Positions 46,989 to 54,652 of a stretch of 64,000 nt of DNA are shown here, piece after piece (the first letter of the stretch is position 1; each line of letters begins with the position of its first letter). This DNA comes from Weeksella virosa DSM 16922 (GTDB taxonomy: Bacteria > Bacteroidota > Bacteroidia > Flavobacteriales > Weeksellaceae), in contig NC_015144.1 in the NCBI RefSeq assembly GCF_000189415.1, positions 1 through 64,000 of the forward strand. The letters run 5' to 3'. A program made the translations under genes and the position numbers. A model generated the notes under the pieces. That model had not been told where the DNA came from. It did not search any database and was given only the letters and a program-made list of their open reading frames with translations.

Positions 46989-47105
46989 GTTTTACTTTTT
47001 TAAAAATTCTTTATAGCGTTTTTGATTTTTCTGTGTTCGATGTTATTGCTGTATGGGTAATTTCTACGAAACAGTTACGAGCGGGAGGAAATCATTAAAA
47101 CTCCC
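46890..47105. repeat. 215-bp direct repeat, copy B
   Basis: Counterpart of 44656-44870. Here it includes the real 3' end of the gene at 47095 (EDWEF-stop), the spacer and the first 33 codons of the lipoprotein. This suggests that the original order was 47095-type gene followed by lipoprotein gene. Confidence 0.9.
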
Positions 47106-47769
47106 AATCTTCCTTATTTAATTCTTCCCATTCTTTCATGGTGTACAGGGTGGGATTTTTAAATTTTGCTTCAATATCCTCCTTCAGTTGCTTATTTACA
47201 AATAATTCATTCTCATAGCCGAGCTGTGTTGTCATTAGAAAATTTTTGGATGAATGCGTGATAGCTCTGGGATGAGAACTCTCATCCTCACTCGTAAATA
47301 TACCAACCTCTTCGGTTGTAATTTCCCACCAATAAAACCTAAGCAAATAAAACTTTTCTTCTGTTAGTTTTTTCCCTTTTGTATCCAATATATGTGCGAT
47401 GCTTTTGCCGTTTTCGTAGTTGAATCCATTAATTACCATATATTCGTAGAGTTTCTCGGATACGATGAAAAAGTTATTGTATACAAGGAGGTCGAAGTGA
47501 ACGCCTTTGACCTTTTTCAAACAGATCACCACCTCTTCGGGCATTGCTGCAACATCTTTTACAGGTGTGGCCCCAACCCACGGAAATACGAAATCAGGAT
47601 GTGTCTTCTTCGGATTAAAAACCTCCGAAATACCAATGTCTCCCGATGCAGCAAGCGGAATTCCCAGTGCTGCCATTTCATCTACTTTTTCAATGGGGAT
47701 TCCCCAAATCAGCAATTCTTTTTCACTGTCCGGTGATTTCAATAGTTGTTTTTTTGCTGCTTCTTGCAT
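47095..47769 (-). CDS. Hypothetical protein, Imm11/DUF1629-like size
   Basis: A 224-residue soluble protein: LLIWGIPIEKVDEMAALGIPLAASGDIGISEVF near the N-terminus, then CLKKVKGVHFDLLVYNNFFIVSEKLYEYM. The latter segment resembles the DUF1629/Imm11 pattern of immunity proteins, but I hold this weakly. It sits 13 bases from the SMI1/KNR4 gene. Its 3' end plus downstream sequence are duplicated at 44656-44870. Confidence 0.62.
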   Translation of the reverse strand: MQEAAKKQLLKSPDSEKELLIWGIPIEKVDEMAALGIPLAASGDIGISEVFNPKKTHPDFVFPWVGATPVKDVAAMPEEVVICLKKVKGVHFDLLVYNNFFIVSEKLYEYMVINGFNYENGKSIAHILDTKGKKLTEEKFYLLRFYWWEITTEEVGIFTSEDESSHPRAITHSSKNFLMTTQLGYENELFVNKQLKEDIEAKFKNPTLYTMKEWEELNKEDWEF

Positions 47770-47782
47770 ACCCTATCCTTTC

Positions 47783-48208
47783 TTAAAAATAAAAATCTTC
47801 ATCCTCAAAACCATCATCGAGAAGTTCAGTGATGGTTTCGGCGGTCTTTTCAACTTCACCGGTCTCGTGATGCCAGATAAAAATTTCTTCGCCAAGTTTC
47901 TTGCCTCCGTCTGTAGTGAGCAGTACCAAGTGGTCTCCACAACCGTTTCCTGCAATGGCAACGGCATCGTCTGGGAAGTTTATCCATTCTCTTGCTTGTT
48001 TGGTTTCGAGCCCGATATGGTTGCAGGTGCGACTGATTCTCTTCTTATCCGATTGATCGAAAAACGGATAAAGTTGCCAATTGTCGTCTTCGGTAAATAC
48101 TTCTCCACCGTTTTCTTGTATCATTTTGGTTTTGAACTCGTTGGGAAACAAAACATTGAGTTCGTTTTCTGTGTCGGTAATGAATTTTTCGTCTAATGGA
48201 AATGCCAT
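47783..48208 (-). CDS. SMI1/KNR4 (SUKH-1) family protein
   Basis: A 141-residue SUKH-fold protein. The N-terminus ENELNVLFPNEFKTKMIQENGG matches the SMI1/KNR4 start (LP..y......NGG), and the later IAGNGCGDHLVLL and IFIWHHETGEV blocks give the typical glycine-rich core. SUKH proteins are the commonest immunity proteins against nuclease toxins in polymorphic and contact-dependent systems. No toxin partner is in the window. A piece of its 5' part is copied at 46834-46891. Confidence 0.85.
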   Translation of the reverse strand: MAFPLDEKFITDTENELNVLFPNEFKTKMIQENGGEVFTEDDNWQLYPFFDQSDKKRISRTCNHIGLETKQAREWINFPDDAVAIAGNGCGDHLVLLTTDGGKKLGEEIFIWHHETGEVEKTAETITELLDDGFEDEDFYF

Positions 48209-48246
48209 GTTTTCCTGTTTTTAAGGGTGAAAATTTTATTTACTCG

Positions 48247-48633
48247 TCATTCCTTAAGATTCAAATAATAATCATCATACGATTCTTCATAAAGGTCTTT
48301 TACGCTTTCATCGTATATTAAAACTTCTGCAAATAACTTCTCTTTAAAATCCGGTATCAATGTTAATCTGTATTTAGTGAATACAAGAATATAATCATCC
48401 ACCAGCGGATTTTCTTCCTTTAAGAACTCCTCTAAATTGTTGAAGTTGATTTCGTTTCCGTTGAGTTTGAAGTTTGGAATATCACGAACCGACACGGTTA
48501 TTAAAACCGGACGACCGTTTTGCTCTTCAAACTCCAAACGGTATAGAGATGCATCAAATTTTTGTTGCTCTGTTTCCTCTTTACTTTGTCCTAAAGTAAA
48601 ACCATCAAGACGATCGTTTTCAATGCTGATCAT
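48247..48633 (-). CDS. Hypothetical acidic protein, immunity island
   Basis: A 128-residue acidic protein (MISIENDRLDGFTLGQ...). I choose the ATG at 48633 because the leader repeat shared with the gene at 44892-45608 begins exactly at that codon; the frame is also open to a TTG seven codons upstream. Blocks PVLITVSVRDIPNFKLNG and DDYILVFTKYRLTLI suggest a beta-rich fold. No family is recognised. Confidence 0.62.
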   Translation of the reverse strand: MISIENDRLDGFTLGQSKEETEQQKFDASLYRLEFEEQNGRPVLITVSVRDIPNFKLNGNEINFNNLEEFLKEENPLVDDYILVFTKYRLTLIPDFKEKLFAEVLIYDESVKDLYEESYDDYYLNLKE

Positions 48634-48660
48634 ATTTTCCTTTTTAGTATTCAAAATTTA
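48631..48660. repeat. Shared leader repeat, copy 2
   Basis: Matches 45606-45637 over about 30 bases from the start codon upstream, before a gene with no resemblance to the one downstream of copy 1. Confidence 0.88.
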
Positions 48661-49128
48661 TTGTACTATTAATAATTCGTCTTTTTTGCCTCCGAAATTG
48701 TCATCCATCACAAAACGGGCTTCTTTTTCGCCACCAAAAGAGACAAAGGTAAATTGATAATACACCTCTGAAACCTCTTCGGATTCGCAGATTTCAAAAT
48801 ATCCCGTATAAGTTCCTTCTTCTGGCGAAACCAATAAGGTGTGCTCTGCCGGCACCGATGAGAGCACCAAATCTCCGACCACCGTAAAAGGAAATTTGAT
48901 AATTCTCAACGCGTCTTTGGATGCCGTAAATTCGTGTTGAAAACTTACCGTTACCATTGCTGCAAAATCGCCATCAACAATGGGGTCGAATGTTACATGC
49001 GATGCTGTCAAAATTGCACCCTGTATAATATCCTCTTTGCTCCATTGTTCGTTTTTGGGGTTAAAATCTCCGCTTCTTAAATGAATTTGATGGTGAGAAA
49101 TTTCTAAATCAATTTGCTGTGAGTTCAT
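48658..49128 (-). CDS. ComJ-like protein, immunity island
   Basis: A 156-residue beta-rich protein. The N-terminus DLEISHHQIHLRSGDFNPKNEQWSKEDIIQG resembles the competence protein J family, whose B. subtilis member inhibits the nuclease NucA; that resemblance is from memory and is weak. An inhibitor of a nuclease would fit an immunity island. An imperfect copy of its first codons without a start codon is at 49744-49799. Confidence 0.6.
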   Translation of the reverse strand: MNSQQIDLEISHHQIHLRSGDFNPKNEQWSKEDIIQGAILTASHVTFDPIVDGDFAAMVTVSFQHEFTASKDALRIIKFPFTVVGDLVLSSVPAEHTLLVSPEEGTYTGYFEICESEEVSEVYYQFTFVSFGGEKEARFVMDDNFGGKKDELLIVQ

Positions 49129-49199
49129 AATTTTTCCTTTTTAATCTTTTGTATCCTTTAATAAGTTGAATTTTATTATTTTATTGACCACGTTTTACT

Positions 49200-49721
49200 T
49201 TATCTAACTATACTAATTACAGGATAAATTTTCATCGAATAAGGCAGATACTTAATGGTAACACGTTCTCCACTGGTAATCAGTCTATTCATATCGATAT
49301 CAAGCATAGAGGCTTTTGCGTACGTTCCATCGGGCAACGGAAATACAAAATGGCATCTGTAGGCCGGTCTGTAATTTAAGATTATACCCGAGTTCGATTT
49401 TTCATACATCAATGCTTTAGCTTCTGTACCGAATTGGTTGGCAATAGATTGTTCCACCCTACCGCCTGTGCGGAAAACGATTGAAATGCTTATTATAAGT
49501 AAAAAATAGACTATCCCTCCAACACTCCAGAATTTATCCAAAAATTTCTTTCGTTCTTTTTTATTTCTTGCACCTGACTTAGCAGCGATTTTCTTCATGA
49601 AGGACGAAGAAATAATAAAATAATAAGGTAGAAAAAAGATTAAAATTAGTAACAAAGGAACACCAATTATGCTTTTAAACGTCATGGCTATGATTGTGGC
49701 TAAAATTTCAAGTATGATCAT
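49200..49721 (-). CDS. Small membrane protein, DUF3592-like module
   Basis: A 173-residue protein with two or three hydrophobic segments (LEILATIIAMTF...IGVPLLLILIFFLPYYFI and VYFLLIISISIVF) and a C-terminal soluble domain (residues 110-173) with NSGIILNYRPAYRCHF, which resembles the small beta domain of DUF3592-type proteins. A second, larger protein with a similar module is at 51962. Function is unknown; membrane-located immunity is possible. Confidence 0.6.
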   Translation of the reverse strand: MIILEILATIIAMTFKSIIGVPLLLILIFFLPYYFIISSSFMKKIAAKSGARNKKERKKFLDKFWSVGGIVYFLLIISISIVFRTGGRVEQSIANQFGTEAKALMYEKSNSGIILNYRPAYRCHFVFPLPDGTYAKASMLDIDMNRLITSGERVTIKYLPYSMKIYPVISIVR

Positions 49722-49743
49722 AATTTTGATTGCTTATTATTTC

Positions 49744-49799
49744 ACTTTTAAATGAATTTGGTGGTGAAAAATCTCTAAATCAATTTTTTTGCGAGTTGG
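49744..49799 (-). pseudogene. 5' remnant of a ComJ-like gene
   Basis: It matches 49073-49126 with about 85 percent identity by eye. On the minus strand it reads KKIDLEIFHHQIHLK, corresponding to QQIDLEISHHQIHLR of the neighbour. The start codon is lost and two stop codons follow. It is a dead fragment. Confidence 0.8.
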
Positions 49800-49813
49800 T
49801 TTTAAAATGATGA

Positions 49814-50662
49814 TTAATAACTTTGTAATACTTGCCAAGCCCGCTCGAAATGTCTGTTTTTCAAATCCTCCTCGGTTATCCAGAAATAGAGGCAGGCTTC
49901 GTCGCCAAGAGCGATTCCGTGGTCGTTGCTCGTATTAATTTGGCAGAGCAGCTTCCAGCGAGATACCTGCTCGCGGTATTGATTAATTTTTGGGTCGCGA
50001 TATGCCGCAGAAGTTCCGCAGTAGATGCCATGATGAACCAATTCGCACATCAGTTCCATACCGTTTTGGATGTTATTGGAGTGCCCCAACAATTTGTGTA
50101 TCGCTTCGCCGCTGGACATCTCATCCAGCAAATCTAAATAATCATCTTCCTGCTCTTCCGTAATATCTGCATTTGCTAAATGACTTGAAATTTCGGAAAC
50201 TTCCTCAACGGTTTTGAACGATAGCGATGAAGCTCTATATTCTGTGGCTCCTTCCGGGGTTGGCACCCGCTCCAGAGCCTCCTGCGGACCTTCATAAAAA
50301 AATACGCGGCTGCCGACCTTGTTCTTCGGATCAAATCCCCATGAAAAATATTTGACATCGTAAAAGAAATAAAGCATTCCGCTGGATGGAAGTTCATGCC
50401 CGGCATCAAAAGGATGAATTTCAGCCAAATTAATTTGTGCAAAAAAACTCATCGGGTCTCCCGTTTCCTCATTGGTTAACCAAGGCTGCCCTTTGGGCAA
50501 ATCCGGACAACCGCCTAATTTGGAAGCTCCGGTTTTTATGGTTTGTTCATCGCTTTGCACTTCTCCCGGAAGCATGTGAATGGCGGCCCGGGCTTGGGGT
50601 GCCAGCACCTCGAATACTTCGGTGAAACCGTATTTTTGAAACTGCTCTTTTAGTTTATTCAT
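49814..50662 (-). CDS. YwqG/DUF1963 family protein
   Basis: A 282-residue cytosolic protein. SKLGGCPDLPKGQPWL, MSFFAQINLAEI, GMLYFFYD and the C-terminal HGIALGDEACLYFWITEEDL blocks are characteristic of the YwqG (DUF1963) family. In B. subtilis ywqG lies beside the LXG toxin locus ywqJ, and family members are common in immunity arrays. It is the longest clear family match in the island. No toxin lies nearby. Confidence 0.85.
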   Translation of the reverse strand: MNKLKEQFQKYGFTEVFEVLAPQARAAIHMLPGEVQSDEQTIKTGASKLGGCPDLPKGQPWLTNEETGDPMSFFAQINLAEIHPFDAGHELPSSGMLYFFYDVKYFSWGFDPKNKVGSRVFFYEGPQEALERVPTPEGATEYRASSLSFKTVEEVSEISSHLANADITEEQEDDYLDLLDEMSSGEAIHKLLGHSNNIQNGMELMCELVHHGIYCGTSAAYRDPKINQYREQVSRWKLLCQINTSNDHGIALGDEACLYFWITEEDLKNRHFERAWQVLQSY

Positions 50663-50763
50663 TGAATTATTTTTTTTTAGGATTTTATAAAGTTTTTAAT
50701 GATTTCTAACGGATTCATAGTATTGCTTTTGATAGCTGAGTTTATTTGTAAAATTTTTCATAT

Positions 50764-50794
50764 CAACGGCAACCAGTGGAACACTCGCACCGGC
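50764..50794 (-). repeat. 31-bp AGASVPLVAV-coding repeat, copy 1
   Basis: GC-rich segment between the YwqG and LRR genes. On the minus strand it reads AGASVPLVAV in a short frame (GRGRNNPAGASVPLVAVDMKN...). It differs from 51819-51849 at four bases, all at synonymous third positions. Confidence 0.85.
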
Positions 50795-50817
50795 GGGGTT
50801 ATTGCGTCCTCTCCCAA

Positions 50818-51726
50818 TTAAACACTTTTAAAAAAATTCAAATTCATTTCCAATAATTTATTTTTTTCCTCTATAGTCATAACAGGTTTGCAATTCAAAA
50901 ATTCCAAATATTTTAAGGTTTTTATCTGAGATATATTTTCATATCCCGTAACTTTCTTACAGTTTTGAATAATCAACTCTTCTAACTCACAAGAGTCGTC
51001 TATATCCTTCAAATCTAAAGTTGATAAACAATTGTTTAAGAGCAAATGTTTTAACTTATGCTTATTAATCAATAACAATAGATTTTGTTTCTTATTTAAT
51101 GAATTGATTATTACCAACCCCTTTAAGTTAATATCAGAAAGGTTGGATAAAGTCACTTTTGCAGGAATATTTTGAAGTTTTAAGAAATCAAGGTGGCCTA
51201 AAAATTCAATAGCACTCAAATCAAAAATGTTGTTATCTTCTAAATCCATAGAAAATGACTTGATTTTTTTCATTGCAGAGGTATTTATTATTTCACATGT
51301 AGGAAAATTGATAAATAAATTTATAATATTTCCCAAACGGCCACCATCTAATAATATTTTGGGATTCTCAAGCCCTAACAACCTGTTTATAACCAAGGTT
51401 TTTAATTGATGAAACACCCCAGAGTTTATGAACTTTTCATCTTTTAGCATACTGCATGGAATTGATAGGGCTTCAAGATTTTCTAACTGGTATACCCACT
51501 CAGGAAGTTTTTCAATAGCGTCATACTCCGCGCACTCTACTGATAACGCAGTAATCTTAGGAAAAACACATTCATTTGGGATATTTTCCAAATGTGCATA
51601 ACCTTGAATCCTATTTTTAGGAATATAATAATCGTCTGTTGTGCCGGATGAAAAAATATAAAATATTTTTTCATACCAATTATGAAAGAGAAAATGACTA
51701 TAAAGTATAGGCTGATAATTCATCAC
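50818..51726 (-). CDS. Leucine-rich-repeat protein, immunity island
   Basis: A 302-residue protein with irregular leucine-rich repeats through most of its length (LENLEALSIP, LKTLVINRLLGL, LDFLKLQNIPAKVTLSNL, LKHLLLNNCLSTLDL, LEELIIQNC, LKYLEFLNCKPVM). It has no signal peptide and the N-terminal 60 residues are aromatic-rich. LRR proteins of this kind commonly bind other proteins; acting as an effector-binding immunity protein is possible. Codon use is more AT-rich than the flanking YwqG gene, hinting at a different origin. Confidence 0.7.
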   Translation of the reverse strand: MMNYQPILYSHFLFHNWYEKIFYIFSSGTTDDYYIPKNRIQGYAHLENIPNECVFPKITALSVECAEYDAIEKLPEWVYQLENLEALSIPCSMLKDEKFINSGVFHQLKTLVINRLLGLENPKILLDGGRLGNIINLFINFPTCEIINTSAMKKIKSFSMDLEDNNIFDLSAIEFLGHLDFLKLQNIPAKVTLSNLSDINLKGLVIINSLNKKQNLLLLINKHKLKHLLLNNCLSTLDLKDIDDSCELEELIIQNCKKVTGYENISQIKTLKYLEFLNCKPVMTIEEKNKLLEMNLNFFKSV

Positions 51727-51781
51727 TCACATCCTTTTTGAATAGCATGACTAGTTTTTTATACTGAAACACTTGCTCCTC

Positions 51782-51849
51782 CGCCGGCACGAGCATCTTG
51801 TTCGTGTCTTTTAAATGCCAACAGCAACCAGCGGGACGCTCGCACCGGC
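51782..51849. repeat. GC-rich imperfect palindrome with AGASVPLVAV repeat, copy 2
   Basis: The arms GCCGGCACGAGC (51783-51794) and GCTCGCACCGGC (51838-51849) pair over 12 positions with two G-T wobbles in RNA. The right arm is part of the 31-bp repeat shared with 50764-50794. It interrupts a DUF2750-like frame. Confidence 0.75.
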
Positions 51850-51941
51850 GTCTCCGAACAAGACATAAACTTCGTTGTCTTTGACCACTTTTTTATAAAG
51901 CGTTGGTATTTTTCCGCTAATTCTATTTCATTTTTTAGCAT
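51811..51941 (-). pseudogene. Truncated DUF2750 gene
   Basis: The frame opens MLKNEIELAEKYQRFIKK and then, after a one-base loss in an A run (six A where seven are needed), VVKDNEVYVLFGD: the usual start of DUF2750 proteins. It is cut after about 31 codons by the AGASVPLVAV repeat and a stop at 51811-51813. Without the shift, the frame runs on to 51759 as non-family residues. An intact DUF2750 gene is at 18984-19433. Confidence 0.75.
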
Positions 51942-51961
51942 AACTTTCCTTGATATGGTTT

Positions 51962-53065
51962 TTATTCCTTATTCTTCCTTTTACTGATAATTTCATTCAA
52001 CAATTCCGCCAGTTCTTCTTTCGAAAAATCGTCGAGATTGATGGTGTTTTCTTTATTGGAAATAGGGTTTAGAAGTTCGATAACCTTGGGTTCATCCCGG
52101 AGATACAACAATTCCCATTTTCCTGTTTGGGTTTTATGGAGGTCATTCAGCATTACAATTTGTTTGAAAGAAGCTTGGTGCGTTTGTCCACGTTCGTCTG
52201 TATAGATTACATTAAATTTCATTTGTGGTTGCTCGTTGATGTACACACCCGTTTGCGATACTTCTGTAACATCTCCGATGGCCTTTTTGCCGTAGAGCAA
52301 CAGTTTGTTTTGGGTTTTACTGTTTAATCGTTCGAAAATTCTACCCGAAAATACAGAATCGAACGTTTTATAAACAAAAATCCCTATATACGGTGATACT
52401 ACCCAAGGAAAGAATATGTGCAAAAATCGTAATCCTCTTCCATTGCTGTATAGATGATATTCTATAACAAAACTAACCACACAGTACAACAAGCAAAACG
52501 CAATGAATAAATAAGTAGAAATAGGAGTTTTCATTACGATTTCTCCATCGGCAAAGTAGTAGGGAACATCGGCATTACTATCGACGGGCAAGACCAATGA
52601 CAAATAGTTTCCTTTCTCAAATCTCTTTTGGCTGGGTTTGCTGTCGACTAACTCGAGCGAGCCAGTCATTTTTGTTCCAACATGGTTTTCAAACTCAAAG
52701 ACAAGATGTAGAACTTGATCTCCGTTAGATACTTTTGTAGAAAATTTGTCATTAAACTCTTCGAGAAATTCCAGCTCTTCGTCTGTCGAATCTCCTTGTA
52801 TGCTAATAACTTTCTTTTCAAGAATTTTCGCCTCAACTTTTTTCCCGTTCCGTCTCATGTTTTCTACTTTCCCTGCCATTTTCCGCGGCACAATGATGCT
52901 TTTCCAAAAACGGATGCCAATAAACACCAACCAACCCACTACTCCTATAACAAAATAAACCATTGCCATGATCGGAGAAGTTTCTATAAATGGAGGGATA
53001 TCTATAAAGAACAGCGGGAATACAAACACCCAAAAGTCTCCAAAAAGTCTAAAGAAAGTTTTCAT
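51962..53065 (-). CDS. Membrane protein with DUF3592-like domains
   Basis: A 367-residue protein with an N-terminal pair of hydrophobic segments (residues 10-55), a soluble domain (80-165), a second pair (about 185-235) and a C-terminal soluble domain. The block AIGDVTEVSQTGVYINEQPQMKFNVIY is typical of DUF3592/SHOCT-associated membrane proteins. The C-terminus is a short charged helix (FSKEELAELLNEIISKRK), SHOCT-like. It is the first gene of the island in transcription sense. Function unknown. Confidence 0.7.
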   Translation of the reverse strand: MKTFFRLFGDFWVFVFPLFFIDIPPFIETSPIMAMVYFVIGVVGWLVFIGIRFWKSIIVPRKMAGKVENMRRNGKKVEAKILEKKVISIQGDSTDEELEFLEEFNDKFSTKVSNGDQVLHLVFEFENHVGTKMTGSLELVDSKPSQKRFEKGNYLSLVLPVDSNADVPYYFADGEIVMKTPISTYLFIAFCLLYCVVSFVIEYHLYSNGRGLRFLHIFFPWVVSPYIGIFVYKTFDSVFSGRIFERLNSKTQNKLLLYGKKAIGDVTEVSQTGVYINEQPQMKFNVIYTDERGQTHQASFKQIVMLNDLHKTQTGKWELLYLRDEPKVIELLNPISNKENTINLDDFSKEELAELLNEIISKRKNKE

Positions 53066-53780
53066 GATATTAAGTTGATTTTATTTGATACGCGCGATGA
53101 TACTTTATGTTTAGAAATTGATCTATTTTAAAATAGACAATTTGTTTTTTCTGTTTTATGAAAATCGATCTGCGAATAGCTTCTTTTCGTACATGAAGTT
53201 TTCGAAATTTCATGTAAAAGGATTGTTTTTCTGTCACAATTTAAAAATAAAATCACCTCCTCATGTTAATTGGATATTAATTCTTGCATCTGACAGTATT
53301 TTTCTCTCGAATGCGCATTTGAAAAACAAAAAGCGATAGGAGTCGAAATTCTAGAAAATATAAAAAAACAAGTAGAATTTTAATGTTAGATATTTTTTTT
53401 CATAAACAGACTGTAATGTCAGACTGTGTAAATAAGTCTTCGCTAGATTTCTATTTAAAACAAATAATTGATAAGAAACCTATTGTATAAAAATAACGAT
53501 CTTTAATAATATTTATTTTAAAGTTTTCAGGAAAAAGCCTTTTCGGTTGAATACAAGGCTCTTATGTGGGTTATCAAAGATAGTCAAGTAACGATTTGGT
53601 AACGGTGCTTATTGCTTTGCTTTTCAACACGTTTCCGTTAGCTCACAGCAAATATACAAAATTTATTATTCTCAAAACCATACAAAGGATTTTAATATCC
53701 GATTATTACACTTGGTAAAACAGGACAAGAAAAAAGGGCTTTTATTAAACCCTTTTTACGCTGTACAGATATAGCAAACC
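53066..53780. other. Gene-free stretch of 715 bases between immunity island and metal module
   Basis: AT-rich to about 53560, then more mixed. I see no convincing gene, RNA or complete inverted repeat apart from the terminator at 53731-53757. It separates two regions of different base composition and probably contains the end of the conjugative-element segment. No tRNA-derived direct repeat is evident inside the window. Confidence 0.6.
53731..53757. terminator. Terminator downstream of rteC remnant
   Basis: AAAAAGGG (53731-53738) pairs with CCCTTTTT (53750-53757). On the minus strand it would terminate transcription of the metal-rteC segment. Confidence 0.65.
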
Positions 53781-54604
53781 CTACCTACCGTCCTGCTCGT
53801 CCATTTTTTTGATAAGGCTTTCTTTAAGGCTGTCAAGGAATTTAGTTCTGTTCATTTTTCGGGATTTGAGTTCTAAAAACGTGTGATAGAAATCTCCCAA
53901 ATCAACATTAAAAGTGCTTTCAAAGACTTTGACGATAGGTTTAATATCTGCATTGGCGTTATTGAATATGCCTTGTGAATGTAGTGCATAAATCAATTCG
54001 GTTAAAGCGGTCTTGCTACCTGTCCAATGCAGGGTTGTCGGTTTGTCGCTTGTGGCTGTTTTTGATAGTTGGTCTTCGAGGTAGTCCTGTATCTAATCAT
54101 TGGCAATAATCTTTGCTACTTTGTAATCGTGGGAAGTGGAAAAACTGTGGTCGGTTTCAAAAAATAGAATGTGTCCAAACTCAATTGAACATTGTGCTTG
54201 CCACGAACAAAATAGGTGTGGTCAAGATAAGTGCTGTCGGTTCTGTAATAGCTGTAAAACGCCATATTGTTATCAAAAAACCTTTTGAGCTTTGATAATT
54301 CTTTATTGAAATATTCTTCCAAAACTTCTTTTCCGCCATAAGGTCTTTTGGCTTCAATCTTATACACAGCATTGTAATAAATGAGCTTTGCAACGATGGT
54401 AGGTTTCTGATGTTTGAAAAAACGGATTTCTTCGTCTTCATCGCTGAACCCTGTTTTTAGCACATATTCCTTTAATTCGGATAGGCATTCTACAATAAGA
54501 AGTATAACAGCTTCTATCCGTTGTATGGAGCAATCAGCTTCAACCTCCAATTCGTTGACTGTTGTTTTTAACCTATGTAATGTTTCGTTGTAAAATTTAT
54601 TCAT
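53781..54604 (-). pseudogene. rteC: rteC, doubly disrupted
   Basis: RteC proteins control excision of CTnDOT-type conjugative transposons. Frame 1 (54116-54604) encodes the N-terminal two thirds. It shifts where TATTTTTTGAAAC has six T instead of seven; after the shift the protein continues FETDHSFSTSHDYKVAKIIAND, then an in-frame TAG, then IQDYLEDQLSKTATSDK and on to the C-terminal part (KSRKMNRTKFLDSLKESLIKK) ending at 53781. The span is 824 bases, one short of 275 codons. Two lesions make it non-functional unless the T-run indel is a sequencing error; the TAG would still break it. Confidence 0.88.
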
Positions 54605-54652
54605 TCGATTATTTTGAAATGTTCCTTTTCAAAACTCATAAATTGAAGGGGT

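Noticed and set aside
47507-48196. A 229-codon frame on the plus strand within the immunity island
   Set aside because: It runs antisense to two genes (47095 and 47783) that have clear starts, spacing and, for one, the SMI1/KNR4 fold.
51227-51409. Small plus-strand frame inside the LRR gene
   Set aside because: It is a by-product of the repeated leucine codons of the LRR gene on the other strand.
53611-53640. CTnDOT-type attachment core (GTANNTTTGC)
   Set aside because: The best local match, ATTGCTTTGC, differs at two of the defined positions and no partner copy is visible in the window.
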